Shown: positions 6,849-14,680 of the stretch, in pieces
Position numbering within the stretch: the first letter of the stretch is position 1
Layout of the letters: every line of letters starts with the position of its first letter
Origin: Bacillota bacterium
Lineage (GTDB): Bacteria > Bacillota > Bacilli > Desulfuribacillales > Desulfuribacillaceae
Length of the DNA stretch: 29,652 nt
Assembly: GCA_023388635.1 (NCBI GenBank)
Contig: JAEWFW010000015.1
Coordinates: forward strand, 1-29,652
Direction: 5' to 3'
Made by a program: the position numbers and the translations under genes
The notes under the pieces: model-generated
The model's input: only the letters and a program-made list of their open reading frames with translations
Databases searched by the model: none
What the model was told of the DNA's origin: nothing

Positions 6849-9800
6849 GTGACAGGAAGAGGAATTTGGAAATTGCCAATGATAGTCGCTATTGTTTTCA
6901 TGCTAACAGCAATTTTATCAGTAAATACTTATGCAGCCACGCCTTTGTCTGACATCGGTAATCATTGGGCAAAGGAACAAGTCAGCTATTTAACAGAAAA
7001 AGGTATTATCAGCGGCTACCCCGATAACACCTTCAAGCCGCAAAATAACGTTACCCGAGCAGAATTTTATCGCATTATTAATGGTGTCATAGGTTACACG
7101 GAACTAGCGGAAATCAATTACACAGATGTCCGGAAAGGCGAATGGTATTATAATGAAATTGCCAAGGGGGTAAAAGCAGGATACATTTTCGAGAAAAGCG
7201 GCGGGAAAATTGAGCCTGACAAGGCAATTACTCGCCAAGAAGTGGCAAGAATTATTAGTGTGACTTTTGGTCTGGTTGAAAACGCAAAAGCAGCAGAAAA
7301 ATTTGCTGATGCTGGACAGATTGCCGATTGGGCGAAAGGTCATATCGGAGCATTGCAAGGTAAGAAATTTATCCTAGGCTATCCAGACAATACATTTAAG
7401 CCGCAAGGACTGATTACTAGAGCGGAAGCCGCGACAATGATCAAAAACGCCAGTGGCGAAATTGTCAACCAAAAAGGTCAGTACAAGCACGAAGTAAAGG
7501 GTAATTTACTTGTCAACACAAAGGATGTTACATTAAAAGATACGGTCATTAAGGGTGACTTATATCTTGCCGAGGGCATTGCTGATGGCGATGTCACACT
7601 CGACAATGTGACTGTCGAAGGAGAAACATTTGTACGTGGAGGTGGAGAAAACAGTATTGTCTTCAAAAACTCCAGATTGCAAAACGTTTTTTCCAATAAA
7701 TCCGCTGGTAAAGTTCGTATTGTCTTTGAAGGAAAAGTAACTGTTCTAAAAATTGACATTCAGAACGATACGGTTCTTGTGCTTCGAGACGGAGTCACCG
7801 TTGCATCGATTGCCATTAATGGACAAGCCGACATTCAGATGCAGAAAGGTGCGGTCGTCCAAGCAATTGAAGCCAATTTCCCTGGAGCCGTCATTGACTC
7901 CCAAGGAACTATAGAAATTATAAAAGCACTAGAAACATTAAAGCTCAACGGAAATAATGTCGCCAAAGGTAGCGAAACGAAAGTCACGAACGGCGCAGCT
8001 CCACGACCGGCAACTGGATCATCAGGCGGAGGCGGTGGTGGCGGTGGAAGCAGCACGCCAATTTCAGCAGCTCCCGATGTCACAAAAATTAAAGTGCAAT
8101 ATTTCGATGGGGATATGTACCATTATAAATTTATAAAATATGCACTCAAAGAGGGCACTAAGATATCAGTCTATGCGTCTGCTAGTGGATCGGAATTGCT
8201 TCATCCGCATGTATTGCGTCAGGATCAAACAGGAAGTGGTGACTTTGGCACCCTTACGAAGCATAAAGAAGTACAAAGTGCAAAAGTTTTCATTTCCATT
8301 ACGGAACCTGGTAAGCGAGAAAGTAGTCGTGTTGGAGTAGATGTAGAGGGCTATCCTCTCAAGGAAGAACAAACTAGCATAGGAAAATATGATGTAAAAA
8401 TTAGAAAGATCGGTAATGAATATAGAATCACCACGGTAGGAAACTGGGATAAGGAAAGTGATAGAGGTACTCCATATTTATTGCTTGCACATCTTTATGA
8501 TCAAGAGGCAAAAATGAGTACGCTTACAAAATTATCAGCTGATGGTAAGTCTATGGATTTTACATTGGATACGGCAACTGATATTAAAAACGGAAGATTT
8601 TGGATTATCGAGTTGGGGTATAAGATAAGTGACTACCAAAGTTTTACGGTTGAAGAAGGATCAAGCGTTGACAGAGCAGTAGAATCTCTTAAACCATTGA
8701 CTGTTATTAATGTTGTCTATGGCACTCCGCAAGAAGAGATCAATTTACCGGATAAAGTCACATTAGTATTGGATGACGAAAGTGAAGTCGAAGCAGATGT
8801 TACATGGGATCAAGGTGAATCGGAATACAATGGATACAAGGCAGGAACGTACACATTTACAGGAACAATAACATTACCTGAAAATGTAACAAATCCTAAA
8901 AATCTAAAAGCAACTGTGAACGTCGTCGTATTGGCTCCGGGAGAATTGGTAAATGTAGAAGGTATTGTCATTAATGAAGCTGCTCAAGAGTTAGAAGTTG
9001 GGGCAACACTTCCGTTGACGACAACAATCACTCCTGCAAATGCTACAAATCAAGATGTCACTTGGACAACAAGCGATGATACAGTAGCAACTGTAAGTGA
9101 GAGTGGATTAGTAGTAGCAGTAGCTAAAGGCGAAGCGACTATAACAGTAACAACTGTAGATGGTAATAAGACTGCCAATGTTGTTATTACTGTGGTTGGA
9201 GACGCGGAAGAGCCGGAAGGTATGTTAGCCTTAGTACAAGAAGGAACTACGATAAAGGCACGTTGGGAAGGATTTAATCACTCCTACTACGGTTTCAGAA
9301 TTTTAGACTCAGAGGATAAGGTGCAAGAGTACGGTATTGTACAGGATGGAAGCAAAAATGAAACCAATAATCTTGCACTATACCTCCCAAGGTTGGAATC
9401 AGGCGAGGGGACTTACTCCTTCGTGCTTTACGCTATGAACAGTAATAGTGATGGAAGTCGTTCGTGGGGAAGTCAGCTTGCAAGGCTGGATAACGCAATA
9501 AAGGTTACTGTTTCTGGAGAGCCAGTTGCATATAATATGGAATATAATGTGGAATATAAAGATCAGAGTGATTGGCATCGAATTACTTGGGAGAATAATG
9601 AGAAGCCTAATGGTATTTGGCAGATTCAAGCATGGTATGATGACAGCAATGCCGTACGTCGTGGAAGTGGTAGTATTTCAGATAGCATAATGGAGAATAA
9701 ACCTATTAACGTAGGTGATATTTTTGACTTGCGCATAGTAACCAATTATACGCTTGATAATCAAACACTTAAAGCGACTATAACTCCTCCTTCTACGAAG

Positions 9801-11843
9801 AAATATGCTCTGGAAGTAGTGGATGGCGAGTTGGTAGGTGCAACAGAATATTCAGGATATGACAATTGGAAAGAGGCAATCACAACTGAAGGCATTGATT
9901 TTCGTAATATCACACAAGCTCAAGCAATTAAGATGGGCATAGCAACTCCTGACAACTACGGTATAGCTTTAGCTTTAAAAATAGGTGATGACATTGTAGA
10001 ATTAAACTCCGAGAACTTAGCTAAAGTGGAAAGAGTAAAGCCGGACGGAACAGTTGAAAGCCCATTGGTGACAGATAGTGGCACAGTCCAATTTGTCCAC
10101 GATGGTTGGGGAGACATTGGCGAATATGCCATGCGTTATACTCTAAAAGATGGCAGAATAATAGAAGCTAAGATTAATGTAGTTAGCTTTGAGTTAAAAG
10201 ATGAAGCGTCTTCTGTAGCCATTACAGCTGCAGATATTACAGGAGATGTAGTTGGTGAAGTAACAAAAGATGGACTTGCAACATACCTTAACGAAATGTT
10301 TACATTCACCGGTACGGGAACTATCTTATGGAGCGATAACATGCTAAAAGTAGAAGGATATACAGTAGCCCATGACAAAGATTCAGAACCTGCAGAAGGC
10401 TCCGGAGCATGGTCAATTTGGACAGGGCGCATTATGGATGGTTATAACCTCGACCTGTCCGGTGTAACGGCATTCAGCCTTACATCTGATTCATGGTTGC
10501 ACATTCAGAGTGCGGCGACATTGACGTTGCCTGATGCAAATAAAATGACATTAAACAACGGCATAATAACACAGGACGGTACAGATACAGATACAGCTTG
10601 GGGTTATAAATCAAATGGCGAACCTAAATATTTCAAGGTAATCAAAGGAACGCTACCGGAATACAGCTATGAAGAAGGTGTTACTGGATATCCAGATCCA
10701 ATAGAAATAGGGAAAAGAATGTCCAATGCAGAAACGGCATTTAAAAACCTAGGAGTATCTGAGAATAAGATAGAAGGTGTTACTTGGAGGGAGTTAACAA
10801 CAGCTGTGCACTATTTCAATGTAGCTAAAGACACAGTAGGAATAGACTCGACTAAATTAGGGAACTTAGACTCTCAATTTAGAGCAATTAAAAAACTGAA
10901 TATGTCTGGCAAAGAATTGACAAGTCTAGAAACAGATATGACAGAACCTGCATCTGCAACAGGAGTATTAGTGCCATTCACAGGACTAGAAGAATTGAAT
11001 ATATCGGGCACAGGTGTGACCAATATAGGCGGGTTAGTTGGACTTGCAGAGATTAAGAATTTAGATATATCAGATAATAAGTTTACAGATGAAAATGCTA
11101 ATAATTTAGCTGCTTTAGCAAAAATGCTAGATTTAGTAGAACTTAATATTTCAAAGACAAGTATTACCGATTTGAACATATTAGTTGACGAAGAAAACGA
11201 AACCCGTTTCACAGAGCTTACAAATCTTCAAGCGACTAATCTAGAGTTAACGTCGATATTTGGATTAACACATGTTGCTGGAAAAGAGCTTCCTGAGGGA
11301 GTTATAACATGGAATTTAGGGGGTAGTACTCTTACTAATGATGGAGATAATGCAAATCATCTGAGTATATTAAACACTAGGGCTACGGAAAAAAGTATTA
11401 TATTCACGGCACCAACAATAATATTAGAAGCACCGTCAGATGGATTAACTGAATTAGATAAATTAGATGGCGTAACCGCAGAAGGGGCTAAATTTTTAGT
11501 CTATGGCTTAAATACTGAAGACAATGGAGGTCCGGAATATGGCCCTCAAAAGCCTTCAACTTTAAGTGAGATTAAGAATTTCATAGACGGAACATACGCT
11601 GTTACTTTTAACTCCGAGAATATCGTAGTAACTGATGGTAAAATTGAAATTACAGGAAATGTTTTGAGCACTGCAGATTGGAATAAGGTAAAAGCAGCCG
11701 GTGGAATACCTGGAACTGCTTACAGAATTACTTTAGTAAAAGATACTGCGACAACCAATGGAAACAAAGGTGTGCCAGCAGAAGATAAGGTAGCAAAGAT
11801 TGCTATCTATGAGGATGGCGTAGCGGTTATTGAAACAATGTAG
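6849..11843 (+). CDS. Large S-layer-homology surface protein with Ig-like and leucine-rich repeats
   Basis: 1664 residues. The GTG start has AAGGGAG 9 bases upstream. A signal peptide (cleavage near residue 29, NTYA) is followed by three SLH domains at about 31-82, 90-145 and 150-200 (SDIGNHWAKEQVSYL; DVRKGEWYYNEIAKG; IADWAKGHIGALQG), which anchor proteins to cell-wall polymer. Next come a beta-rich region (about 205-370), an eight-Gly linker near 393, a Big_4-like domain (about 615-695), a BIG2 Ig-like domain (about 700-785), beta-rich segments, and leucine-rich repeats at about 1350-1475 (LEELNISGTGVTNIGGL; IKNLDISDNKFTD). It is probably an exported adhesin or cell-surface array protein; the ligand is unknown. 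It lies downstream of an XRE gene in the same transcript. Confidence 0.9.
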   Translation: MTGRGIWKLPMIVAIVFMLTAILSVNTYAATPLSDIGNHWAKEQVSYLTEKGIISGYPDNTFKPQNNVTRAEFYRIINGVIGYTELAEINYTDVRKGEWYYNEIAKGVKAGYIFEKSGGKIEPDKAITRQEVARIISVTFGLVENAKAAEKFADAGQIADWAKGHIGALQGKKFILGYPDNTFKPQGLITRAEAATMIKNASGEIVNQKGQYKHEVKGNLLVNTKDVTLKDTVIKGDLYLAEGIADGDVTLDNVTVEGETFVRGGGENSIVFKNSRLQNVFSNKSAGKVRIVFEGKVTVLKIDIQNDTVLVLRDGVTVASIAINGQADIQMQKGAVVQAIEANFPGAVIDSQGTIEIIKALETLKLNGNNVAKGSETKVTNGAAPRPATGSSGGGGGGGGSSTPISAAPDVTKIKVQYFDGDMYHYKFIKYALKEGTKISVYASASGSELLHPHVLRQDQTGSGDFGTLTKHKEVQSAKVFISITEPGKRESSRVGVDVEGYPLKEEQTSIGKYDVKIRKIGNEYRITTVGNWDKESDRGTPYLLLAHLYDQEAKMSTLTKLSADGKSMDFTLDTATDIKNGRFWIIELGYKISDYQSFTVEEGSSVDRAVESLKPLTVINVVYGTPQEEINLPDKVTLVLDDESEVEADVTWDQGESEYNGYKAGTYTFTGTITLPENVTNPKNLKATVNVVVLAPGELVNVEGIVINEAAQELEVGATLPLTTTITPANATNQDVTWTTSDDTVATVSESGLVVAVAKGEATITVTTVDGNKTANVVITVVGDAEEPEGMLALVQEGTTIKARWEGFNHSYYGFRILDSEDKVQEYGIVQDGSKNETNNLALYLPRLESGEGTYSFVLYAMNSNSDGSRSWGSQLARLDNAIKVTVSGEPVAYNMEYNVEYKDQSDWHRITWENNEKPNGIWQIQAWYDDSNAVRRGSGSISDSIMENKPINVGDIFDLRIVTNYTLDNQTLKATITPPSTKKYALEVVDGELVGATEYSGYDNWKEAITTEGIDFRNITQAQAIKMGIATPDNYGIALALKIGDDIVELNSENLAKVERVKPDGTVESPLVTDSGTVQFVHDGWGDIGEYAMRYTLKDGRIIEAKINVVSFELKDEASSVAITAADITGDVVGEVTKDGLATYLNEMFTFTGTGTILWSDNMLKVEGYTVAHDKDSEPAEGSGAWSIWTGRIMDGYNLDLSGVTAFSLTSDSWLHIQSAATLTLPDANKMTLNNGIITQDGTDTDTAWGYKSNGEPKYFKVIKGTLPEYSYEEGVTGYPDPIEIGKRMSNAETAFKNLGVSENKIEGVTWRELTTAVHYFNVAKDTVGIDSTKLGNLDSQFRAIKKLNMSGKELTSLETDMTEPASATGVLVPFTGLEELNISGTGVTNIGGLVGLAEIKNLDISDNKFTDENANNLAALAKMLDLVELNISKTSITDLNILVDEENETRFTELTNLQATNLELTSIFGLTHVAGKELPEGVITWNLGGSTLTNDGDNANHLSILNTRATEKSIIFTAPTIILEAPSDGLTELDKLDGVTAEGAKFLVYGLNTEDNGGPEYGPQKPSTLSEIKNFIDGTYAVTFNSENIVVTDGKIEITGNVLSTADWNKVKAAGGIPGTAYRITLVKDTATTNGNKGVPAEDKVAKIAIYEDGVAVIETM

Positions 11844-11854
11844 TGGTAATAACG

Positions 11855-12649
11855 CTACAAATTGTAACACAAGAGAGCATGTCTTTTGTGTAAAATGAAG
11901 TATTGACTTCTTAAGCCCCCCCGCAGGAAAGCAGGAAATTTTGCTCTCTTGCGGGGGCTTTTTTTCGGGGTGGAGTTTTTTAATCGCCGTTTCTCACTGA
12001 GGGAGGCATCCTGCATTAAGCCTTGATCCAATGCCCTATAAAAGTACCTTGTAGCTATCGAAGAATACGGCTTCCACGGAGCACATTTTTGCTTTATTGA
12101 TGGGGGTTTTATATCATCTGTTCCGTAGAGCCATTTATAGACCTGTAAAAAGGCACCATCTTCATAAGGCAAAACATCTAGCCTGTTCAGGACAAAAATC
12201 AGATACATTTTTGATGTCCAAGCACCGATACCGCGGCTTGAGGTGAGACATTTGATTACTTCCTCATCCGGGGCTTCAGTTAAATCCTTAAAATAATCCG
12301 GCTGTTTATCCATAAGAGATGCAAAGCCTAATATATAGTCTGCCTTTTGTCCGGATAATCCTATGTTTTTAAGGGCAGTAGTATCTAGCTTTAATACAGC
12401 TTCACCGGTTAGTTCCCCACCGCATAATTTATACATACAAGCGGCAATGGCATCAGCGGCTTTATTTGAAAGCATTTGTCCTATAATTGTTTCAATGAAG
12501 AAAGAAAAGACATCAGTGTGCAAGGAGTAACTTAAGCTTCCATAATGCTCAATCAACAGTGATAACCTTTCGTCCGATGCACATAAGGCTTGTACTTCGG
12601 GAGAACTCGTCATATATATATATATAATTTTGTTATTGATGGTCTCCAA
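11855..12649 (-). CDS. AlkA-like DNA-3-methyladenine glycosylase with abnormal C-terminus
   Basis: The HhH-GPD fold is visible: IETIIGQMLSNKAADAI, the helix-hairpin-helix SSRGIGAWTSKM (137-148) and the catalytic Asp at D164 (PYEDGAF). Such enzymes excise alkylated bases. Family similarity ends near ALDQGLM (residue 212). The last roughly 52 residues are basic and are encoded by intergenic DNA that includes the terminator of the convergent SLH gene, so the original stop has been lost or the end replaced. The TTG start at 12649 has GGGAG 6 bases upstream; ATG at 12613 is an alternative without a clear ribosome binding site. A (TA)n run lies between these two starts. Confidence 0.8.
   Translation of the reverse strand: METINNKIIYIYMTSSPEVQALCASDERLSLLIEHYGSLSYSLHTDVFSFFIETIIGQMLSNKAADAIAACMYKLCGGELTGEAVLKLDTTALKNIGLSGQKADYILGFASLMDKQPDYFKDLTEAPDEEVIKCLTSSRGIGAWTSKMYLIFVLNRLDVLPYEDGAFLQVYKWLYGTDDIKPPSIKQKCAPWKPYSSIATRYFYRALDQGLMQDASLSEKRRLKNSTPKKSPRKRAKFPAFLRGGLRSQYFILHKRHALLCYNL
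11913..11965 (+). terminator. Terminator of the SLH protein gene
   Basis: AAGCCCCC...CCGCA pairs with TGCGGGGGCTT (11950-11960) across a loop with its own small stem (AGCA/TGCT), then seven T. The T run is only on the plus strand, so it serves the rightward transcript. The leftward AlkA-like frame reads straight through it. Confidence 0.85.
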
Positions 12650-12749
12650 GATAAGCTCCCTGCCTATAAATCACTGACTTCTCTTCCAGAAGTCCCACTC
12701 TGGTTGACCAGATGTACCTCTACATTATAATTCACTGCATTATCCTTGC

Positions 12750-12778
12750 AAAAAGCCGCCACTTCCGTGACGGCCTTT
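12750..12778 (-). terminator. Terminator of the leftward toxin-antitoxin unit
   Basis: On the minus strand GCCGTCAC, a 3-4 base loop and GTGGCGGC form an 8-bp stem (one wobble) followed by TTTTT, starting about 12 bases after the toxin stop codon. Confidence 0.75.
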
Positions 12779-12789
12779 GCCTTTTCGAT

Positions 12790-13109
12790 TTACAGCAAGC
12801 TGCGGTATTCCCGTGCACCATACAGGACACGCATGATGATTACTTCCTTTTGCGCTTCATGAATGAGATGAAATGCCAAATAGTTTTCAATCACCAGCTT
12901 TCGGTATCCCTTTGAGGCGAGGTAGGCGTCGTCCACCATGGAGCCGATTTGTGGAAACTGCCGCAGATGGTTGATAGCTCGCTCCATTTCCGTGAGCAGC
13001 CTTTCCGCGGCAGCCTCATTACAGAGCGTGTCGGTGATATAGGCATCTATTTCATTCAGATCCGAAAACGCCAGAGGTGTGTAACGATACGGTAGCCTTT
13101 ACTTTTCAT
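12790..13109 (-). pseudogene. RelE/ParE-type toxin with N-terminal frameshift
   Basis: The frame from about 13089 down to 12790 reads YRYTPLAFSDLNEIDAYI and continues through INHLRQFPQIGSMVDD, GYRKLVIENYLAFHLI and VLYGAREYRSLL, typical of ParE/RelE toxins. No start codon lies in this frame before the conserved region. The natural start is ATG 13109, overlapping the antitoxin stop, but that frame (MKSKGYRI) hits a stop after 15 residues. A single missing base near 13085-13100 explains it. The toxin is therefore probably inactive unless the base is a sequencing error. An ORF from ATG 12987 would lack the first third of the fold. Confidence 0.75.
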
Positions 13110-13362
13110 GCTTTTCTCTGAGACGCCGGAACACTTCATCTCCGTCCAGAAGGGGAACGCCATCCTCTAATTGTTTTTCCGCAGCCCCAAGTTTCCGATA
13201 AACGTCCAACAGCCCTATCTGCTTATCGTAGGTATCCATACTCATAACGACGAGGTGTCCGGTGCCGTTTTTGGTGATAAACACCGGCTCCTGTTTTTGA
13301 TAGCATAATTCCGAGATTTTCCCGGTGTCTCGCAAATCTGCCATAGGGCGAATGGTTGGCAT
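13099..13362 (-). CDS. Phd/YefM-family antitoxin
   Basis: 87 residues beginning MPTIRPMADLRDTGKISELC, with the family pattern PVFITKNGTGHLVVMSMDTY. AAAGGAG precedes ATG 13362. The N-terminal half should bind the operator and the C-terminal tail the toxin. The toxin start overlaps its last codons. The DNA here looks richer in G+C than the neighbouring genes, suggesting transfer. Confidence 0.88.
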   Translation of the reverse strand: MPTIRPMADLRDTGKISELCYQKQEPVFITKNGTGHLVVMSMDTYDKQIGLLDVYRKLGAAEKQLEDGVPLLDGDEVFRRLREKHEK

Positions 13363-13411
13363 AAGCTCAACTCCTTTCGTGCCCATAGTATATCGCAAAT
13401 GATGGACATAA

Positions 13412-13433
13412 TTCAGTCATAATTATGCCTGAA
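13412..13433 (-). promoter_or_regulatory. Palindromic operator candidate of the leftward toxin-antitoxin unit
   Basis: The 22-base dyad TTCAG-x-CATAATTATG-x-CTGAA matches at 20 of 22 positions. It lies 50 bases upstream of the antitoxin start and touches a weak -35 (TGAATT) placed 17 bases before TATACT on the minus strand. Antitoxins of this family usually repress through such palindromes. Confidence 0.6.
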
Positions 13434-13507
13434 CTTTTCCGGTTTAGCACAAAGGGACGGTGCTTTTTTGTGGGGAAGGTTAAGTAGATTATTTTCCAAG
13501 GCAGCAA

Positions 13508-13546
13508 TTTGAAATAATATGGCTAAAAATAAATGCTTATTTCAAA
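13508..13546. repeat. Inverted repeat between the two toxin-antitoxin units
   Basis: Perfect 10-base arms TTTGAAATAA (13508-13517) and TTATTTCAAA (13537-13546) around a 19-base AT-rich spacer. Function unknown; it has no T run on either side. Confidence 0.6.
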
Positions 13547-13597
13547 CAATGCTGGATAACATGAAACAACTGTTATAAATTGGAATAGGGATGCCGC

Positions 13598-13626
13598 TTC
13601 ACTTTATATAGAAATAAAGATATAAT
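13598..13626 (+). promoter_or_regulatory. Promoter of the rightward toxin-antitoxin unit
   Basis: TTCACT (13598-13603), 17 bases, TATAAT (13621-13626), about 36 bases before the antitoxin start. A small dyad ATATC/GATAT follows the -10 and could be the autoregulatory site. Confidence 0.6.
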
Positions 13627-13661
13627 AATATCAATAAAACGATATGAGGGATGTGGAAGCT

Positions 13662-13928
13662 ATGATAATTAAACCATCAGCAGCATTGCGAAACGATTAC
13701 TCCAAGATATCAAATCTTGCAAAGGAAACAAAAGAACCTATCTATATTACAAAAAATGGCGAAGGGGATTTGGTTCTTATGAGTATTGATACTTTTGAAA
13801 AAAGGGAACAGATTTTACAACTCCGTGCAAAAGTTTTACAAGCAGAACAAGAAAGAATCAGTGGAGCACAAACCCTTAGTATTTCAGAAGCAAGGAGAGG
13901 GCTAAAGGAGCGAGTTGATGAAATGTAA
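13662..13928 (+). CDS. Phd/YefM-family antitoxin
   Basis: 88 residues starting MIIKPSAALRNDYSKISNLA, with PIYITKNGEGDLVLMSIDTF as in the leftward antitoxin; the two are clearly related but divergent. ATG 13662 is chosen because the family fold begins there; the frame also has ATG 13644. Its end overlaps the toxin start by 11 bases, giving translational coupling. Confidence 0.88.
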   Translation: MIIKPSAALRNDYSKISNLAKETKEPIYITKNGEGDLVLMSIDTFEKREQILQLRAKVLQAEQERISGAQTLSISEARRGLKERVDEM

Positions 13929-14223
13929 AATTGAAATTCTACCTTCTGCTTGGGAGGATTTAAAGAAAATTCAGGATTATTATAGGATACAATTTGATTT
14001 AAAAACTGCAATTAAAGTCAGTGAACATATCCTGTATGCCATTGAACGGTTGGGGACTTTCCTGGATTTGGGTTCTATGACACCAGATACGTGGTTGAAT
14101 GAGCAGGGGTATCGTATGGTTATTTGCAAAAAACACGTAGCAATTTTTCGTCAAATCAATGATTCGATTTATATTTATCACATCGCTGATACGCAGACGG
14201 AATACACAAAGCTATTCTATTAA
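13918..14223 (+). CDS. RelE/ParE-type toxin
   Basis: 101 residues with the ParE/RelE pattern: IEILPSAWEDLKKIQDYYR, AIERLGTFLDLGSM, GYRMVICKKHVAIFRQIN and IYIYHIADTQTEYTKLFY. ATG 13918 has AAAGGAG 7 bases upstream, inside the antitoxin gene. Members act as mRNA interferases or gyrase poisons; which applies cannot be read from the sequence. Unlike the leftward toxin this one is intact. Confidence 0.87.
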   Translation: MKCKIEILPSAWEDLKKIQDYYRIQFDLKTAIKVSEHILYAIERLGTFLDLGSMTPDTWLNEQGYRMVICKKHVAIFRQINDSIYIYHIADTQTEYTKLFY

Positions 14224-14323
14224 CAGTGAATACAAGCATCTACCTAGCCACCTTATAAGTTGTCACATGTAGCGTTTCGTGTTAAAATTATAATATATTA
14301 ACTAAGACATAATGCAATAACTT

Positions 14324-14375
14324 TCATGGTCAAAGCAATAAACTCATGGTCAAAAGTAGTAATTTCATGGTCAAA
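14324..14375 (+). repeat. Three direct repeats TCATGGTCAAA at 20-21 base spacing
   Basis: TCATGGTCAAA occurs exactly at 14324-14334, 14344-14354 and 14365-14375. The spacing is about two helical turns, so all three face one side of the DNA. The linkers are also alike (GCAATAA-type). A TATAAT at 14289-14294 could start a transcript upstream, placing the repeats in the leader of the small gene and moeA. They look like binding sites for an unknown regulator. Confidence 0.75.
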
Positions 14376-14394
14376 CTACAGGGAGGGGATCAGG

Positions 14395-14634
14395 ATGACG
14401 GAAATGAATCAGGGGCATGAACATACAGAGACAATGACGAAGATTCATTCACAACAGCAATGGGACAGGCAGCAAATTGTCGAACTTTTAAAAGGAAAAT
14501 CGGTCAATAATCGAATTGGTTGCGCAAAGTTGCGCGAAATTGCTCAGGAAAATGGTTTGCAAAGTAGAGATTTGGGAAAAATAGCAAAAGAAAACAACAT
14601 TAAAATTGTTGCATGTGAGTTGGGATGTTTTTAG
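14395..14634 (+). CDS. Small conserved-type protein with C-terminal CxLGCF motif
   Basis: 79 residues. ATG 14395 has GGGAGGGG just upstream; the longer frame from 14326 would start inside the repeats. The N-terminus is polar and Gln/His-rich. The C-terminal half (KSVNNRIGCAKLREIAQENG, SRDLGKIAKENNIKI) looks like a small winged-helix fold and ends CELGCF, with Cys at 43, 74 and 78 that could hold a metal or cluster. From memory, similar short proteins with this ending occur beside molybdopterin genes. It lies 46 bases before moeA, probably co-transcribed. Function unknown. Confidence 0.75.
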   Translation: MTEMNQGHEHTETMTKIHSQQQWDRQQIVELLKGKSVNNRIGCAKLREIAQENGLQSRDLGKIAKENNIKIVACELGCF

Positions 14635-14680
14635 AATTATAGGCATTTTTTTAGAGTATATATAATAAGTAGGTGACGAT

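Noticed and set aside
8026..8052. GGC/GGT run encoding eight glycines considered as a slippage locus
   Set aside because: It is an interrupted in-frame codon run in a linker; length change would keep the frame, so it is an ordinary flexible linker.
12660..12730. Small hairpins (ACTTC/GAAGT and TCTGG/CCAGA) considered as a tRNA
   Set aside because: No cloverleaf, no T-arm consensus and no CCA-like end.
13446..13470. AGCAC/GTGCT hairpin followed by T run between the toxin-antitoxin units
   Set aside because: A terminator here would have no gene to serve on the plus strand; the stem is only 5 bp, so it is left as a weak possibility.
14324..14375. Triple repeat considered as a CRISPR array or replication iterons
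   Set aside because: Units are too short and spacers are similar rather than unique; no cas or rep gene is nearby.
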